Part shown: positions 8,407 to 16,845 of the stretch, in pieces
How positions within the stretch are numbered: the stretch's first letter is position 1
Layout of the letters: every line of letters begins with the position of its first letter
DNA from: an uncultured Clostridia bacterium
Lineage (GTDB): Bacteria; Bacillota; Clostridia; UBA1381; UMGS1253
Assembly: GCA_934457145.1 (NCBI GenBank)
Contig: CAKSHP010000008.1
Location: 3,526-67,525 of the forward strand
Direction of reading: 5' to 3'
DNA length: 64,000 nucleotides
Program-made: the position numbers and the translations under genes
The notes under the pieces: model-generated
The model's input: only the letters and a program-made list of their open reading frames with translations
Told to the model about the DNA's origin: nothing
Databases searched by the model: none

Positions 8407-9261
8407 TTAGCCTTTTATAATTGAATTTAAGTAGTCAACTGCAATTTTAATGTCCTTTTTCGGATTTTCGCCGACTTCGCGCTCAATTGTTAAATATCCT
8501 TTATAACCGATGTCCTCCAAAGCGGCAAGATAAGCTTTAAAATCCACACCGCCTGTTCCGAGCGGAACTTCTTCAAAGTATTTTACGCCAAAGTATTCCT
8601 CCGGAACGGGATGAACGCTTTTATAAATATACTCCGGGTTTGACTCTCTTAATTTAACGCCGTCTTTTGCGTGGGTATGAACAATATAGTCTTTTAAGTT
8701 ATACACTGCGCGGACCGGATCGTCGCCCGTTACCATAACGAGGTTTGCCGGATCTAAATTAACGCTCACGCCGCGGCTGTTTAAAGAGTCTAAAAAGCCT
8801 TTAAGCACAGATGAAGTTTCGGGACCTGTTTCAATTGCAAAGTGCGAACCCATTGAATCGGCAAACGAAGCAAGCTCAAAGCATGCCTGCTGCATTATTT
8901 TATAGCGTTCGTGATTTGAGTCGGACGGAACAACGCCTATGTGAGTTGTTACAACGTCGGTTTCAAGCTCTTTTGCAAGCTCCATAATTCTCTTTGATTT
9001 TTCTATAAGTTCGGGATTTTTTTCGCTGTTTCCAAAGCCCATGCCCAAATCGCCGCAAATGGCAGAAAAACAAAGTCCCGCATCTTTTACCTTTTTTAAT
9101 ATTTCCCTGCGCTTTGACGCGCTTAAGTTTTCCGGCGCAAATTCGCCGCGCGTTGCATACATCTGCAAACCGCTCACATTAAGCTCGCGCGCTGATTTTA
9201 AAGCCGAGTCGAAATCTTCTCTGAAACTGTCAAGTATAACGCCTATAGGAAAATTATACAT
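8407..9261 (-). CDS. Sugar phosphate isomerase/epimerase-like TIM-barrel protein
   Basis: 284 residues, a second TIM-barrel protein in the operon but clearly diverged from the one at 6470-7324. Likely metal ligands are the Glu of AIETGPE, the Asp of NLDPAN, the His of HTHAKD and the Glu of TIERE. It is the first gene of the minus-strand operon; AGGAGG precedes the start and a good promoter lies at 9295-9323. Two different barrels around one dehydrogenase suggest two successive steps on an oxidised sugar. Confidence 0.8.
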   Translation of the reverse strand: MYNFPIGVILDSFREDFDSALKSARELNVSGLQMYATRGEFAPENLSASKRREILKKVKDAGLCFSAICGDLGMGFGNSEKNPELIEKSKRIMELAKELETDVVTTHIGVVPSDSNHERYKIMQQACFELASFADSMGSHFAIETGPETSSVLKGFLDSLNSRGVSVNLDPANLVMVTGDDPVRAVYNLKDYIVHTHAKDGVKLRESNPEYIYKSVHPVPEEYFGVKYFEEVPLGTGGVDFKAYLAALEDIGYKGYLTIEREVGENPKKDIKIAVDYLNSIIKG

Positions 9262-9294
9262 AGTTAAAACCTCCTTAAAATATTAACTACCGAT

Positions 9295-9323
9295 ATTATA
9301 TAATATACTTTAGAATATGTAAA
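9295..9323 (-). promoter_or_regulatory. Promoter of the TIM-barrel/Gfo-Idh/nagB operon
   Basis: Reading the minus strand: TTTACA (9318-9323), a 17-base spacer, TATAAT (9295-9300). It lies back to back with the promoter of the AraC gene, 76 bases away, so one regulator could govern both. Confidence 0.7.
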
Positions 9324-9398
9324 TACCCAATGTTGCTATTTTCTAACACAATATTGCTCATTTGGGTAACCGTGAGTAGATAAAAAATACAAAATTCA

Positions 9399-9427
9399 TT
9401 GATTTATATAAAAAAATGTGCTAAAAT
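9399..9427 (+). promoter_or_regulatory. Likely promoter of the AraC regulator gene at 9483
   Basis: TTGATT (9399-9404), 17-base spacer, TAAAAT (9422-9427). Confidence 0.5.
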
Positions 9428-9482
9428 TAATCAGGCGGTTACAAAATATTTAAAATCCTTTAAAAAATAAAGGGGAAGGATT

Positions 9483-10391
9483 ATGGATAAAAAACAGATT
9501 GAATTTGCAAACATAGAAAGCAAAAAAACCTTTATACAGCCGGGCGGCTATGAAAAACACAGCTATGCCGATCCGACATTTCCGATATTTTTTCACACAG
9601 ATGTTAAATACGAAACGGCATATGCGCAAAATCCGATGTTTAGCGAAAATTTTATTCCGCACTGGCACGAAAATATTGAAATTTTAAGAATAAAGGAAGG
9701 CACGGCGCAGGTGTCGCTTGACGGAAAAAACTGTATTTATGAAAAAAACGAAATTGCAATTATTAATTCGGGAGTGTTTCATAAGGTTGATTCCGTTAGT
9801 AAAAAGGTAATCTATGACTGCCTTATAATCGACAGCGATTTTTTAAAGAATAACGGAATTGACATTGAAAACTGTTCGTTTGAAGAAAAGCTGACAGATA
9901 AAACGCTTTTTAAATATATAGATAATCTCAGCGAGTTTTTTTATAAAAGAACAGCTCTTTATAAAACAAAGTGTCTTGCATGTGTGTCGCTTATAGGAGC
10001 CAGAATTTATGAATACCACCGTGTGAGCAGCAATATGCATACAAGCAGAAACGAAGCTGCGTTTTTGATATGCCGCGGAATTATGAAATATATATATGAA
10101 AATTTCGAATCAAAAATCGATATAGACGAAATTGCAAAAACTCTCGGCGTCAGCAAGTTTCATATGTGCCGCTGCTTTAAAAAATACACGGGTTGCAGCA
10201 TTGTTGAATTTATTAATATCTACAGAGTTGAGAGGGCAAAAAAGCTTATAGCGTTTCAGAATATGAATGTGTCGGAGGCTGCTATGCGGTGCGGTTTTTT
10301 AAACATGAGTTATTTTACAAGGGTGTTTAAAAAGCATAACTTAATTGCGCCGGGAGAATATAAAAAGCAAATTAAAGAAAAAAACAAATAA
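9483..10391 (+). CDS. AraC-family transcriptional regulator
   Basis: 302 residues. The N-terminal half is a cupin sensor (HWHENIEILRIKEGTAQV). The C-terminal ~100 residues hold two helix-turn-helix units, IDEIAKTLGVSKFHMCRCFKK and VSEAAMRCGFLNMSYFTRVFKK, with the usual IAPGEYKK ending. Members bind a sugar and activate nearby catabolic genes. It is divergent from the TIM-barrel/Gfo-Idh/nagB operon and upstream of an FAD oxidoreductase, either of which could be its target. The ribosome-binding site is GGGGAAGGA. Confidence 0.9.
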   Translation: MDKKQIEFANIESKKTFIQPGGYEKHSYADPTFPIFFHTDVKYETAYAQNPMFSENFIPHWHENIEILRIKEGTAQVSLDGKNCIYEKNEIAIINSGVFHKVDSVSKKVIYDCLIIDSDFLKNNGIDIENCSFEEKLTDKTLFKYIDNLSEFFYKRTALYKTKCLACVSLIGARIYEYHRVSSNMHTSRNEAAFLICRGIMKYIYENFESKIDIDEIAKTLGVSKFHMCRCFKKYTGCSIVEFINIYRVERAKKLIAFQNMNVSEAAMRCGFLNMSYFTRVFKKHNLIAPGEYKKQIKEKNK

Positions 10392-10394
10392 TTT

Positions 10395-10438
10395 TAAAAG
10401 CCGTGCATTATTTTATAGATTTTTGTGCACGGTTTTTT
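10395..10438 (+). terminator. Terminator after the AraC gene
   Basis: CCGTGCA and TGCACGG arms, a loop of about 18 bases, and a run of six T. Confidence 0.7.
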
Positions 10439-10439
10439 A

Positions 10440-10468
10440 TTGATTTTTTTAAAATACTATATTATACT
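10440..10468 (+). promoter_or_regulatory. Promoter of the FAD oxidoreductase gene
   Basis: TTGATT (10440-10445), 17-base spacer, TATACT (10463-10468). Expected transcript start is about 30 bases before the ATG. Confidence 0.55.
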
Positions 10469-10505
10469 ATTGTAAAAAGCAAAAAACAAGGAAGGTGTTT
10501 TAAAA

Positions 10506-12206
10506 ATGATGAAAAAAGAGTATCACGTTGATTTCTGCGTTGTCGGCGGAGGATTGGCGGGCGTTTGTGCGGCGGTAAGCGCTGCAAGACGCGGAATTAA
10601 AGTTGCAATCATGCAGGACAGACCGATGTTCGGCGGAAATGCTTCAAGTGAAATAAGAATGGCATCCGGCGGAGCACATGGCGCAGATAACCGCGAAACG
10701 GGACTTCATGAGGAATTATGCCTTGAAAACTACTACAGAAACGACAGCCTCAGCTTTACGGTTTGGGACAGCGTGGTTTACGGTATGGTGCGTTTTGAAA
10801 AAAATATTGAAGTTATGCTTTTAAACTGCACCTGTCAAAAGGCGGAATGCGAAAACGGAGTTATAAAGAGCGTTACGGGCTGGCAGCTGACAAGCGAAAC
10901 ATATCACACGGTGTATGCAAAATATTTTGCCGACTGCTCGGGAGATTCGATACTTGCGCCGCTCACGGGAGCGGAGTTTATGCTCGGAAGAGAAGCCAAA
11001 AAGGATTTCGGCGAAAGAATACCTCCGGATGTGGCAGACAAAAAAACAATGGGAATGAGCTGTCTGTTTCAGATAAGAGAAACCGATCACAAGGTTAAAT
11101 TTATACCGCCGAAGTGGGCATATAAATATGAAACGGATGAAATGCTTAAAGAACGTCCGCACGATACGATTACAAACTTCTGGTGGATAGAGCTTGGCGG
11201 AGATCAGGACAGTATACACGATACCGAACAAATGCGCGACGAGCTTTTAAAGATTGCCTTCGGCGTTTGGGATCATATGAAAAACTACGGCGACCACGGC
11301 GTTGACAACTGGGAAATAGACTGGATTGGATTTTTGCCCGGAAAAAGAGAAAGCCGCAGATATGTGGGAGATTATATTGTTACGCAAAATGATGTTGAGG
11401 CTGCAGGTCCGTTTGAAGACGTTATTGCTTACGGCGGCTGGTCGATGGACGATCACTTCCCGGAAGGATTTTACTATAAAGGCGGTCACCCGACTATTTA
11501 TCATCCGGCGCCGTCTCCGTGGAAACTGCCGTTCAGATCGGTTTATTCAAAAAATATTGAGAACTTGTTTTTTGCGGGCAGAAATATAAGCGTGACGCAT
11601 GCGGCGCTTTCTTCAAGCCGCGTTATGTCGACATGCTCGATATTGGGGCAGGCTGTCGGAACGGCGGCTGCAATTGCAGTAAACGACAACAAAAAAATCC
11701 GTGAAATTGATGTTAAAAAGCTTCAGCAGCACCTTATGGAGGACGACTGTTATCTTCCGGGACTCACAAGAGAGCTTTCGCCTCTTACAAAGAAAGCCAA
11801 AACCGAAACACCGCAGCTTAAAAACGGCCATGACAGAGCGCACGGTGATGAGTATAACGGTTTTTGCGGCAAAAAAGGCGACAGTGTTTGCTATGAATTT
11901 GACGATTTTGAGCATATATCGCAGGTAAGACTGGTGTTTGACTCGAACTTAAACCGTCCGAAGCATAACATGCCCTGCAATTACCCGCTTTATCAGCCGA
12001 ACTTCAGAACCCCGAAAACGCTTGTGCGCGCATATGATATTATAGCTGAGACGCCGGAGGGCGAAAAGGTTATAGCGTCAAACGACAACAACTATCAAAG
12101 AGTGCAGAAGCATGACGTTGATGTTTATGCAAAGAAGATAAAGCTTGTTTTAAAAGACGCATACAGCGATGATGGCTACAGAGTGTTTTCAATGGACTTA
12201 TTTTAA
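10506..12206 (+). CDS. FAD-dependent oxidoreductase (FAD_oxidored family)
   Basis: 566 residues. The dinucleotide-binding motif GGGLAG is at 14-19, followed by FGGNASSEIRM, which is typical of the large FAD_oxidored family often found with glycoside-degrading genes. The second FAD contact, FAGRNISVTHAALSSSRVM, is at about 355-375. The last ~130 residues look like a separate beta-rich domain, longer than the minimal enzyme. There is no signal peptide, so it is cytoplasmic. It stands alone between its own promoter and a terminator. A role in oxidising a sugar or polyol is inferred from the neighbours only. Confidence 0.75.
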   Translation: MMKKEYHVDFCVVGGGLAGVCAAVSAARRGIKVAIMQDRPMFGGNASSEIRMASGGAHGADNRETGLHEELCLENYYRNDSLSFTVWDSVVYGMVRFEKNIEVMLLNCTCQKAECENGVIKSVTGWQLTSETYHTVYAKYFADCSGDSILAPLTGAEFMLGREAKKDFGERIPPDVADKKTMGMSCLFQIRETDHKVKFIPPKWAYKYETDEMLKERPHDTITNFWWIELGGDQDSIHDTEQMRDELLKIAFGVWDHMKNYGDHGVDNWEIDWIGFLPGKRESRRYVGDYIVTQNDVEAAGPFEDVIAYGGWSMDDHFPEGFYYKGGHPTIYHPAPSPWKLPFRSVYSKNIENLFFAGRNISVTHAALSSSRVMSTCSILGQAVGTAAAIAVNDNKKIREIDVKKLQQHLMEDDCYLPGLTRELSPLTKKAKTETPQLKNGHDRAHGDEYNGFCGKKGDSVCYEFDDFEHISQVRLVFDSNLNRPKHNMPCNYPLYQPNFRTPKTLVRAYDIIAETPEGEKVIASNDNNYQRVQKHDVDVYAKKIKLVLKDAYSDDGYRVFSMDLF

Positions 12207-12224
12207 TATTTAGCCTGAAAAATA

Positions 12225-12253
12225 TTGACTAATCGGAAAAGATATAGTATTAT
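12225..12253 (+). promoter_or_regulatory. Strong promoter upstream of murJ
   Basis: TTGACT (12225-12230), 17-base spacer, TATTAT (12248-12253). It comes only 19 bases after the FAD oxidoreductase stop and about 30 bases before a terminator hairpin, so its transcript meets that hairpin before reaching murJ. Confidence 0.6.
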
Positions 12254-12282
12254 ATTATCAGGCGGTCTTTAGATGCAAAATA

Positions 12283-12316
12283 AAAATACCCGTCGGAAGA
12301 TGGGTATTTTTATTTT
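12283..12316 (+). terminator. Intrinsic terminator, or attenuator, in the murJ leader
   Basis: Arms AAAATACCC and GGGTATTTT with a short loop and T-rich tail. It could end read-through from the FAD gene or attenuate the transcript begun at about 12260. Confidence 0.6.
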
Positions 12317-12365
12317 ATAAATTGCTTAAAATTTAGTTGTATACATTGCGAAACGGAGGGTATAA

Positions 12366-13877
12366 ATGAACACTTTTGCTTATGTTATGGTGGTAGTCGG
12401 AATACTTATTGCAAAGAGTTTCGGATTTTTAAGAGAAATTGTTTTTGCTTCCGTTTTCGGCGCAAATGAATACACGGATATATATTTTCAGGTTTTCGGC
12501 GTGGCAAGCTTTGTGTTTACGGGGATAGGCGGTGCGCTTGCAACGCTTGTTATAAAAAATTTAAACAAGCCCCAAAACGTTAAAAGGCAAAAAGAATATG
12601 TTTCGTCTTTTATAATGAAAACCGCGATGGTTGTTATATTGGCAACGCTTGCGCTTTATGCATTTGCAAAACCGATATTGATGCTTCTTTTGCCGGGGCT
12701 TAGAGATGAGCTTTCGGGTATGGCGCTTGAGATGATGTATATCATGCTGCCGAGCTGTTTGTTTGTTATTGTGGCATATATTATTTCGGGCGTTTTGCAA
12801 AACTGCCGTGTGTATTTTATAACATCGGTTATGAGCCTTCCTTATAACATACTTATAATCGGATCTCTTTTCTTTAAGGGAATAAATCTTCACGCTTTAA
12901 GCGTTCTTACAACTTTGGGATGGGTTGCGCACCTTTTAATACTTTTGCCGGGCTTTTATAAAAAAGGATACCGGATTTTCGGAAAGTCAGGTTTAAAAGG
13001 AGAGGGCAAAAACAAAAATCCCGAAGTGCTTTATATTTTTATTTCGAGCATGATGTTTCAGATTTGCTTTCTGATTGACAAATCCTATGCAAGTTTTTCG
13101 GGCGGAGCGGCAACGACAATTAACTATGCAACAAATTTATTTATAACTATATCAAGCATTTTTGTTGTTGCAATGAGCAATGTGGCATATCCGTCCATTT
13201 GCAGAAATTTTGAAGAGAAAAACGAGGAATTTGTCAGAAAAATAATACAGTATATTATAATTGTTTTGTTTGCGATTTTTGTTCCGATTGTGCTTACGGT
13301 GAGCTGTTTTGGACAAAATCTTATAGAAATTCTGTATCAGAGAGGCGAGTTTACGCCGCAGCTTACAAAAACAACGGCAACGCTTTTGGCTGTGTATACG
13401 TTTGGCATATTCGGCTATGTTTGTCAGGAGTTTTTTAATAAAATACTTTATCTTGATTCGAAATATAAATACACTGTTATCGGCACTTTAGCTGTTATTT
13501 TATTAAAAATAATTGTGAATATTTTTGCTGTGAAATATTTCGGAATAATTGCAATTGCAGTCAGCACAACTGTTTTGTTTAGTTTGTATGCGGTAAACAT
13601 CGGAATTGCCATGGCTAAAACAGCGGGAAATTATATAACAAAAGATTTAATTAAAAATATTTTAAAAATACTTTTGTCCGGCGGAGCGGCGCTTTTGGTG
13701 TTTTTCGCGGGCAAAGCGGCAAACTTTTCCGTGTTTTCGGGGAAATTCGGGTTTTTGATTTTGCTTTTGTGCTGCGGGGCGGTTTATATAACAGGCCTGG
13801 CAGTAACCGGTGAGGTAAAGCAGATAATGGCAAAGCAGAGTATGTTTTCAAAAAACACTGATAAGAAGGAAATGTGA
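12366..13877 (+). CDS. murJ: MurJ-family lipid II flippase
   Basis: 503 residues with about fourteen hydrophobic segments. The N-terminus (AKSFGFLREIVFASVFGANEYTD) is the conserved MurJ/MviN opening, with the Arg that lines the central cavity. MurJ flips the peptidoglycan precursor lipid II across the membrane. GGAGGG precedes ATG 12366. The stop TGA overlaps the ATG of the next membrane protein, so the two are probably made together. The nearest alternative is a Wzx-type polysaccharide flippase, such as the one at 34789. Confidence 0.85.
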   Translation: MNTFAYVMVVVGILIAKSFGFLREIVFASVFGANEYTDIYFQVFGVASFVFTGIGGALATLVIKNLNKPQNVKRQKEYVSSFIMKTAMVVILATLALYAFAKPILMLLLPGLRDELSGMALEMMYIMLPSCLFVIVAYIISGVLQNCRVYFITSVMSLPYNILIIGSLFFKGINLHALSVLTTLGWVAHLLILLPGFYKKGYRIFGKSGLKGEGKNKNPEVLYIFISSMMFQICFLIDKSYASFSGGAATTINYATNLFITISSIFVVAMSNVAYPSICRNFEEKNEEFVRKIIQYIIIVLFAIFVPIVLTVSCFGQNLIEILYQRGEFTPQLTKTTATLLAVYTFGIFGYVCQEFFNKILYLDSKYKYTVIGTLAVILLKIIVNIFAVKYFGIIAIAVSTTVLFSLYAVNIGIAMAKTAGNYITKDLIKNILKILLSGGAALLVFFAGKAANFSVFSGKFGFLILLLCCGAVYITGLAVTGEVKQIMAKQSMFSKNTDKKEM

Positions 13878-15550
13878 TGAAAAAAAGATATGTTTTCTGT
13901 TTGGTTTTGGCATTGCTGTCTTTGATTATTTTATCTGTACCGCTTATAGGCAGAATAGAATACGAAAATAAAAACAATTCTTTTTCGGCGGCGGTTGACT
14001 ATAATCAGATAAAAGAAATTTTCGGCGGCGAATGTTTAGACGTTTTAAAAGATTATAAGGAAAGCGGCGCAAAAAGCGTTGTTATAGAAAGAAAAGACGG
14101 CAAGTTTGATGAAAATGCAATTTTAAGCGCGAAAAATATGGGGTTTGAAATTGCGCTTTCGTTTGATGCGGACAGTTCTTTTTTGGAAAGTGACGCGAGG
14201 GATTTGTGCAGCCTTTTAGAAAAATACGGCATACGTTTTTTAAATCCGCGTGCGGCAGAGGATAATCCGACAGACGAAACAATGGAAACGATTGCGCAGT
14301 TTTTAAAAACGAGCGATACCGTTTTGTTGCTTACGGAAAACAAAAATCAGCTTTCAAACGAAAATTTTTATAAAAAGGATTTGCTGCTTTCCGCTGCGGA
14401 CGGCAGAAATATGCGCGTTTATGAAACGGGAGAAGATGCATTTTTAAAAGACAGCGATTATGCTTTAACATATCATAAAATGCTTAATTCGGCATACGGA
14501 AGAAACACGAAATTTATAAAAATAAGTCAGCAAAATAAAACAGACGATATATACGAAAATGCAAAGTTTACTCAAAAAAACATTTCGTTGTTTTGCAAAA
14601 AAATGCAAAGCCTTGGGTACAGGCAAGATAACTTTGCGGATTTTAAAGGCTATAATGTATCAAACAGGACTGCTTATGCGGCAATGGCGGTTTTAATTGC
14701 TCTTATGTGCGCATATATTTTAAATTTTATTTTAAAAAAACACGAAAACTTTGTATTTACGCTTTGCGCTTTGTTTGCGGCTTTGCTTATTTTTGGCGCA
14801 TGTATACTGCCTGTAAGCGCCATAATGAATTATTCAACTCTCTTTGCGGCTTTGGCGCCGTGCTTTTTGCTGACTTTGGCGTTTTCGTTTGCAGATGCAA
14901 AAAAAGATGAGTTTTCTTTTATAAAGCTTTTTGGCAGCTGCGCGGCAATTGTTATTACGGCTTCGTTTTTGTGTTGTTTGGTTTGTGCGGCAATTTTAGG
15001 CGGAAATTTGTATTATGTAAACGAGTATGTATTTCGCGGAGTGAAAATTTGTCTTGTTTTGCCGGTTATATACAGCGTTTTTGTGTTATATGTAAAAGAG
15101 AGAAACAGTTTTTCTTTTGGCAGCTTAAAAAAAATTAAGCTGTGCAATGCGGCAGTGCTTGTTTTGCTTTTGCTTGTTGCGGGGGTGTATGTTGTTCGCA
15201 GCGGCAACACAAAAATTTCGGCATTTGAAACTTATTTAAGAAACCTTTTGTCGGATATTTTAATTGCAAGGCCGAGAACAAAGGAAATTTTAATAGGATT
15301 TCCGGCGTTTATGGGGTTTGTTTATTTTTCAAAAAACAAAAACACGCTGTTTAAGGGCGTGTGTGCTATGGGAACTGCGGTTTTATTGGCTTCGCAGGTT
15401 AACACTTTTTGCCACAGCTTTGCTTCGGCCGGCTCAATGTGTTTGCGTTTTTTAAACGGTGTTTGGATAGGTATATTGGTTTTGATACTGAACTTAGCAA
15501 TATACTGGGCATTAAAAAAATCGGGTTTTAAGGGCAAGCGGTGCAGATAA
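13877..15550 (+). CDS. DUF5693-like membrane protein
   Basis: 557 residues from ATG 13877, which overlaps the murJ stop (ATGA); a GTG three bases upstream is also in frame. One N-terminal membrane helix is followed by about 240 extracytoplasmic residues and then eight or nine hydrophobic segments in the C-terminal half. The opening (a single helix, then a short beta-strand and LKDYKESGAKSV) matches what I recall of DUF5693 proteins, which occur near cell-surface polymer genes such as csaB. Function is unknown. Tight coupling to murJ suggests a role in the envelope. Confidence 0.6.
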   Translation: MKKRYVFCLVLALLSLIILSVPLIGRIEYENKNNSFSAAVDYNQIKEIFGGECLDVLKDYKESGAKSVVIERKDGKFDENAILSAKNMGFEIALSFDADSSFLESDARDLCSLLEKYGIRFLNPRAAEDNPTDETMETIAQFLKTSDTVLLLTENKNQLSNENFYKKDLLLSAADGRNMRVYETGEDAFLKDSDYALTYHKMLNSAYGRNTKFIKISQQNKTDDIYENAKFTQKNISLFCKKMQSLGYRQDNFADFKGYNVSNRTAYAAMAVLIALMCAYILNFILKKHENFVFTLCALFAALLIFGACILPVSAIMNYSTLFAALAPCFLLTLAFSFADAKKDEFSFIKLFGSCAAIVITASFLCCLVCAAILGGNLYYVNEYVFRGVKICLVLPVIYSVFVLYVKERNSFSFGSLKKIKLCNAAVLVLLLLVAGVYVVRSGNTKISAFETYLRNLLSDILIARPRTKEILIGFPAFMGFVYFSKNKNTLFKGVCAMGTAVLLASQVNTFCHSFASAGSMCLRFLNGVWIGILVLILNLAIYWALKKSGFKGKRCR

Positions 15551-15633
15551 TGCGCCGCTTGCTTTTAATATGCGGTTTTTGCTGAAAAAATTTTTGAAAT
15601 TGTATACATTTTGTTAAAATGCAGATGTATTTA

Positions 15634-15662
15634 TTGATGATGAAAACAAGATATGATATAAT
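15634..15662 (+). promoter_or_regulatory. Promoter ahead of the broken diguanylate cyclase gene
   Basis: TTGATG (15634-15639), 17-base spacer, TATAAT (15657-15662). The leader to ATG 15800 would be about 130 bases; I could not fit it to a c-di-GMP riboswitch. Confidence 0.6.
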
Positions 15663-15799
15663 GTATGCATAAAGTTTTGTAGTACAAGCATTTTTATTCA
15701 TGATATGATATATGCACAGGATAAAATATATGCGCAAGTCTTGCAGAGAAATTGTGACATTATCGAATGAAAAAACAGGTAAAACGGGGGAAGGACACT

Positions 15800-16775
15800 A
15801 TGAGCGAGCGGAAACAAAAATCATCGCTGTTTGATAAATATGTTTTTTTAATTCTGGTAGCTTTTGAAATATTAATTTCGTTTACGTTTTTGGGATATAT
15901 TCATATATCACCGGTTTCGGTAACATTTGCATACATTCCGATTTTGATTGCGGCATGTGTTTTAAATACTGCACATTCAACGCTGCTTGGAGTGGTGTTC
16001 GGGTTTGCAAGCATGTATAAATCAAATGTGTTTTATGCATTGCCGACAGACATGATGTTTTCGCCGTTTTTGAGCGGAAATGCATTTGGCTGCGTTGTTT
16101 TATCGCTCATAACAAGAACGCTGTTCGGTTTTCTGAGCGGTCTTGCGTTTTCTGCGGCAAAAAAATCAGTACATAAAAAAACGTGGATAGAGGTTTTCTC
16201 GATGGTTATGCCTATGGTGCATGCGCTTTTGGTTATGGGATATAAATACACGTCATACAAAAACTTTTTAAATGAGCTTGACGCGGTTACGGGGGTTATG
16301 GGAAGGAGACTTTTTCTTACCTGATGCAAAAAGGCGCAAAACCGGACTGAGGTGCAAAAGTGCCGGTATGGATGGTTTTTGTTTTTGGATGTGGATTACT
16401 TTAAAAAAATAAACGACACATGCGGGCATGCTGTCGGGGACGAGGTTTTAAGAAAAGTTGCGTTAATTTTGAAAGATATATTTTATGACTGTGGGATAAC
16501 CGGCAGAATGGGCGGCGATGAGTTTGCCGTTATGATTGATAAAAAGGACATATCCGAAAACGAAATGCAAGCGGCGCTGAACCGTTTTTTTAAAAGAAAT
16601 TTCGGACACGCTGAAGAATTATTATAAAGTAAGTTGCAGCATAGGTGCGTGCCGGTTTGAGTTTCCTTTTGATGTATCTTTAATTATGAATAAGACGGAT
16701 AAGCTTTTGTATAAAGCAAAGCAAAACGGACGGGGCTGTTATGTTTTAGGAACATATGATAAAAATTCAGATTAA
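15800..16775 (+). pseudogene. Membrane-anchored diguanylate cyclase (GGDEF), broken by frame changes
   Basis: The N-terminal ~150 residues are five or six membrane segments resembling an ECF-transporter S-component. The GGDEF domain begins with ELDAVTGVMGRR, then stops at TGA 16322-16324. The catalytic part (FLFLDVDYFKKIND, RMGGDEFAVMID) continues in the same frame from 16352 but ends at TAA 16625. The last part (YKVSCSIGA, LLYKAKQNGRG) is in another frame and ends at 16775. The parts align best if one T is missing at 16311-16315, one base is extra near 16348, and one T is extra near 16600. GGGGGAAGGA supports ATG 15800. Either a decaying gene or sequencing errors. Confidence 0.8.
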
Positions 16776-16845
16776 ATAAAAATGCATGAAATGCGTAAAC
16801 AAAATAAATAATAAATATAAAACGATTATACGGAGGATTTTGTTT

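Noticed and set aside
15663..15799. Possible c-di-GMP riboswitch in the leader of the broken cyclase gene
   Set aside because: The leader has a GCACAGG-like string, but I could not fit the conserved GEMM core or its paired stems.
16322..16324. In-frame TGA in the cyclase read as a recoded codon (selenocysteine or read-through)
   Set aside because: The residues after it in that frame do not fit a GGDEF domain until about 16350, and a third break exists downstream, so plain decay or sequence error explains it better.
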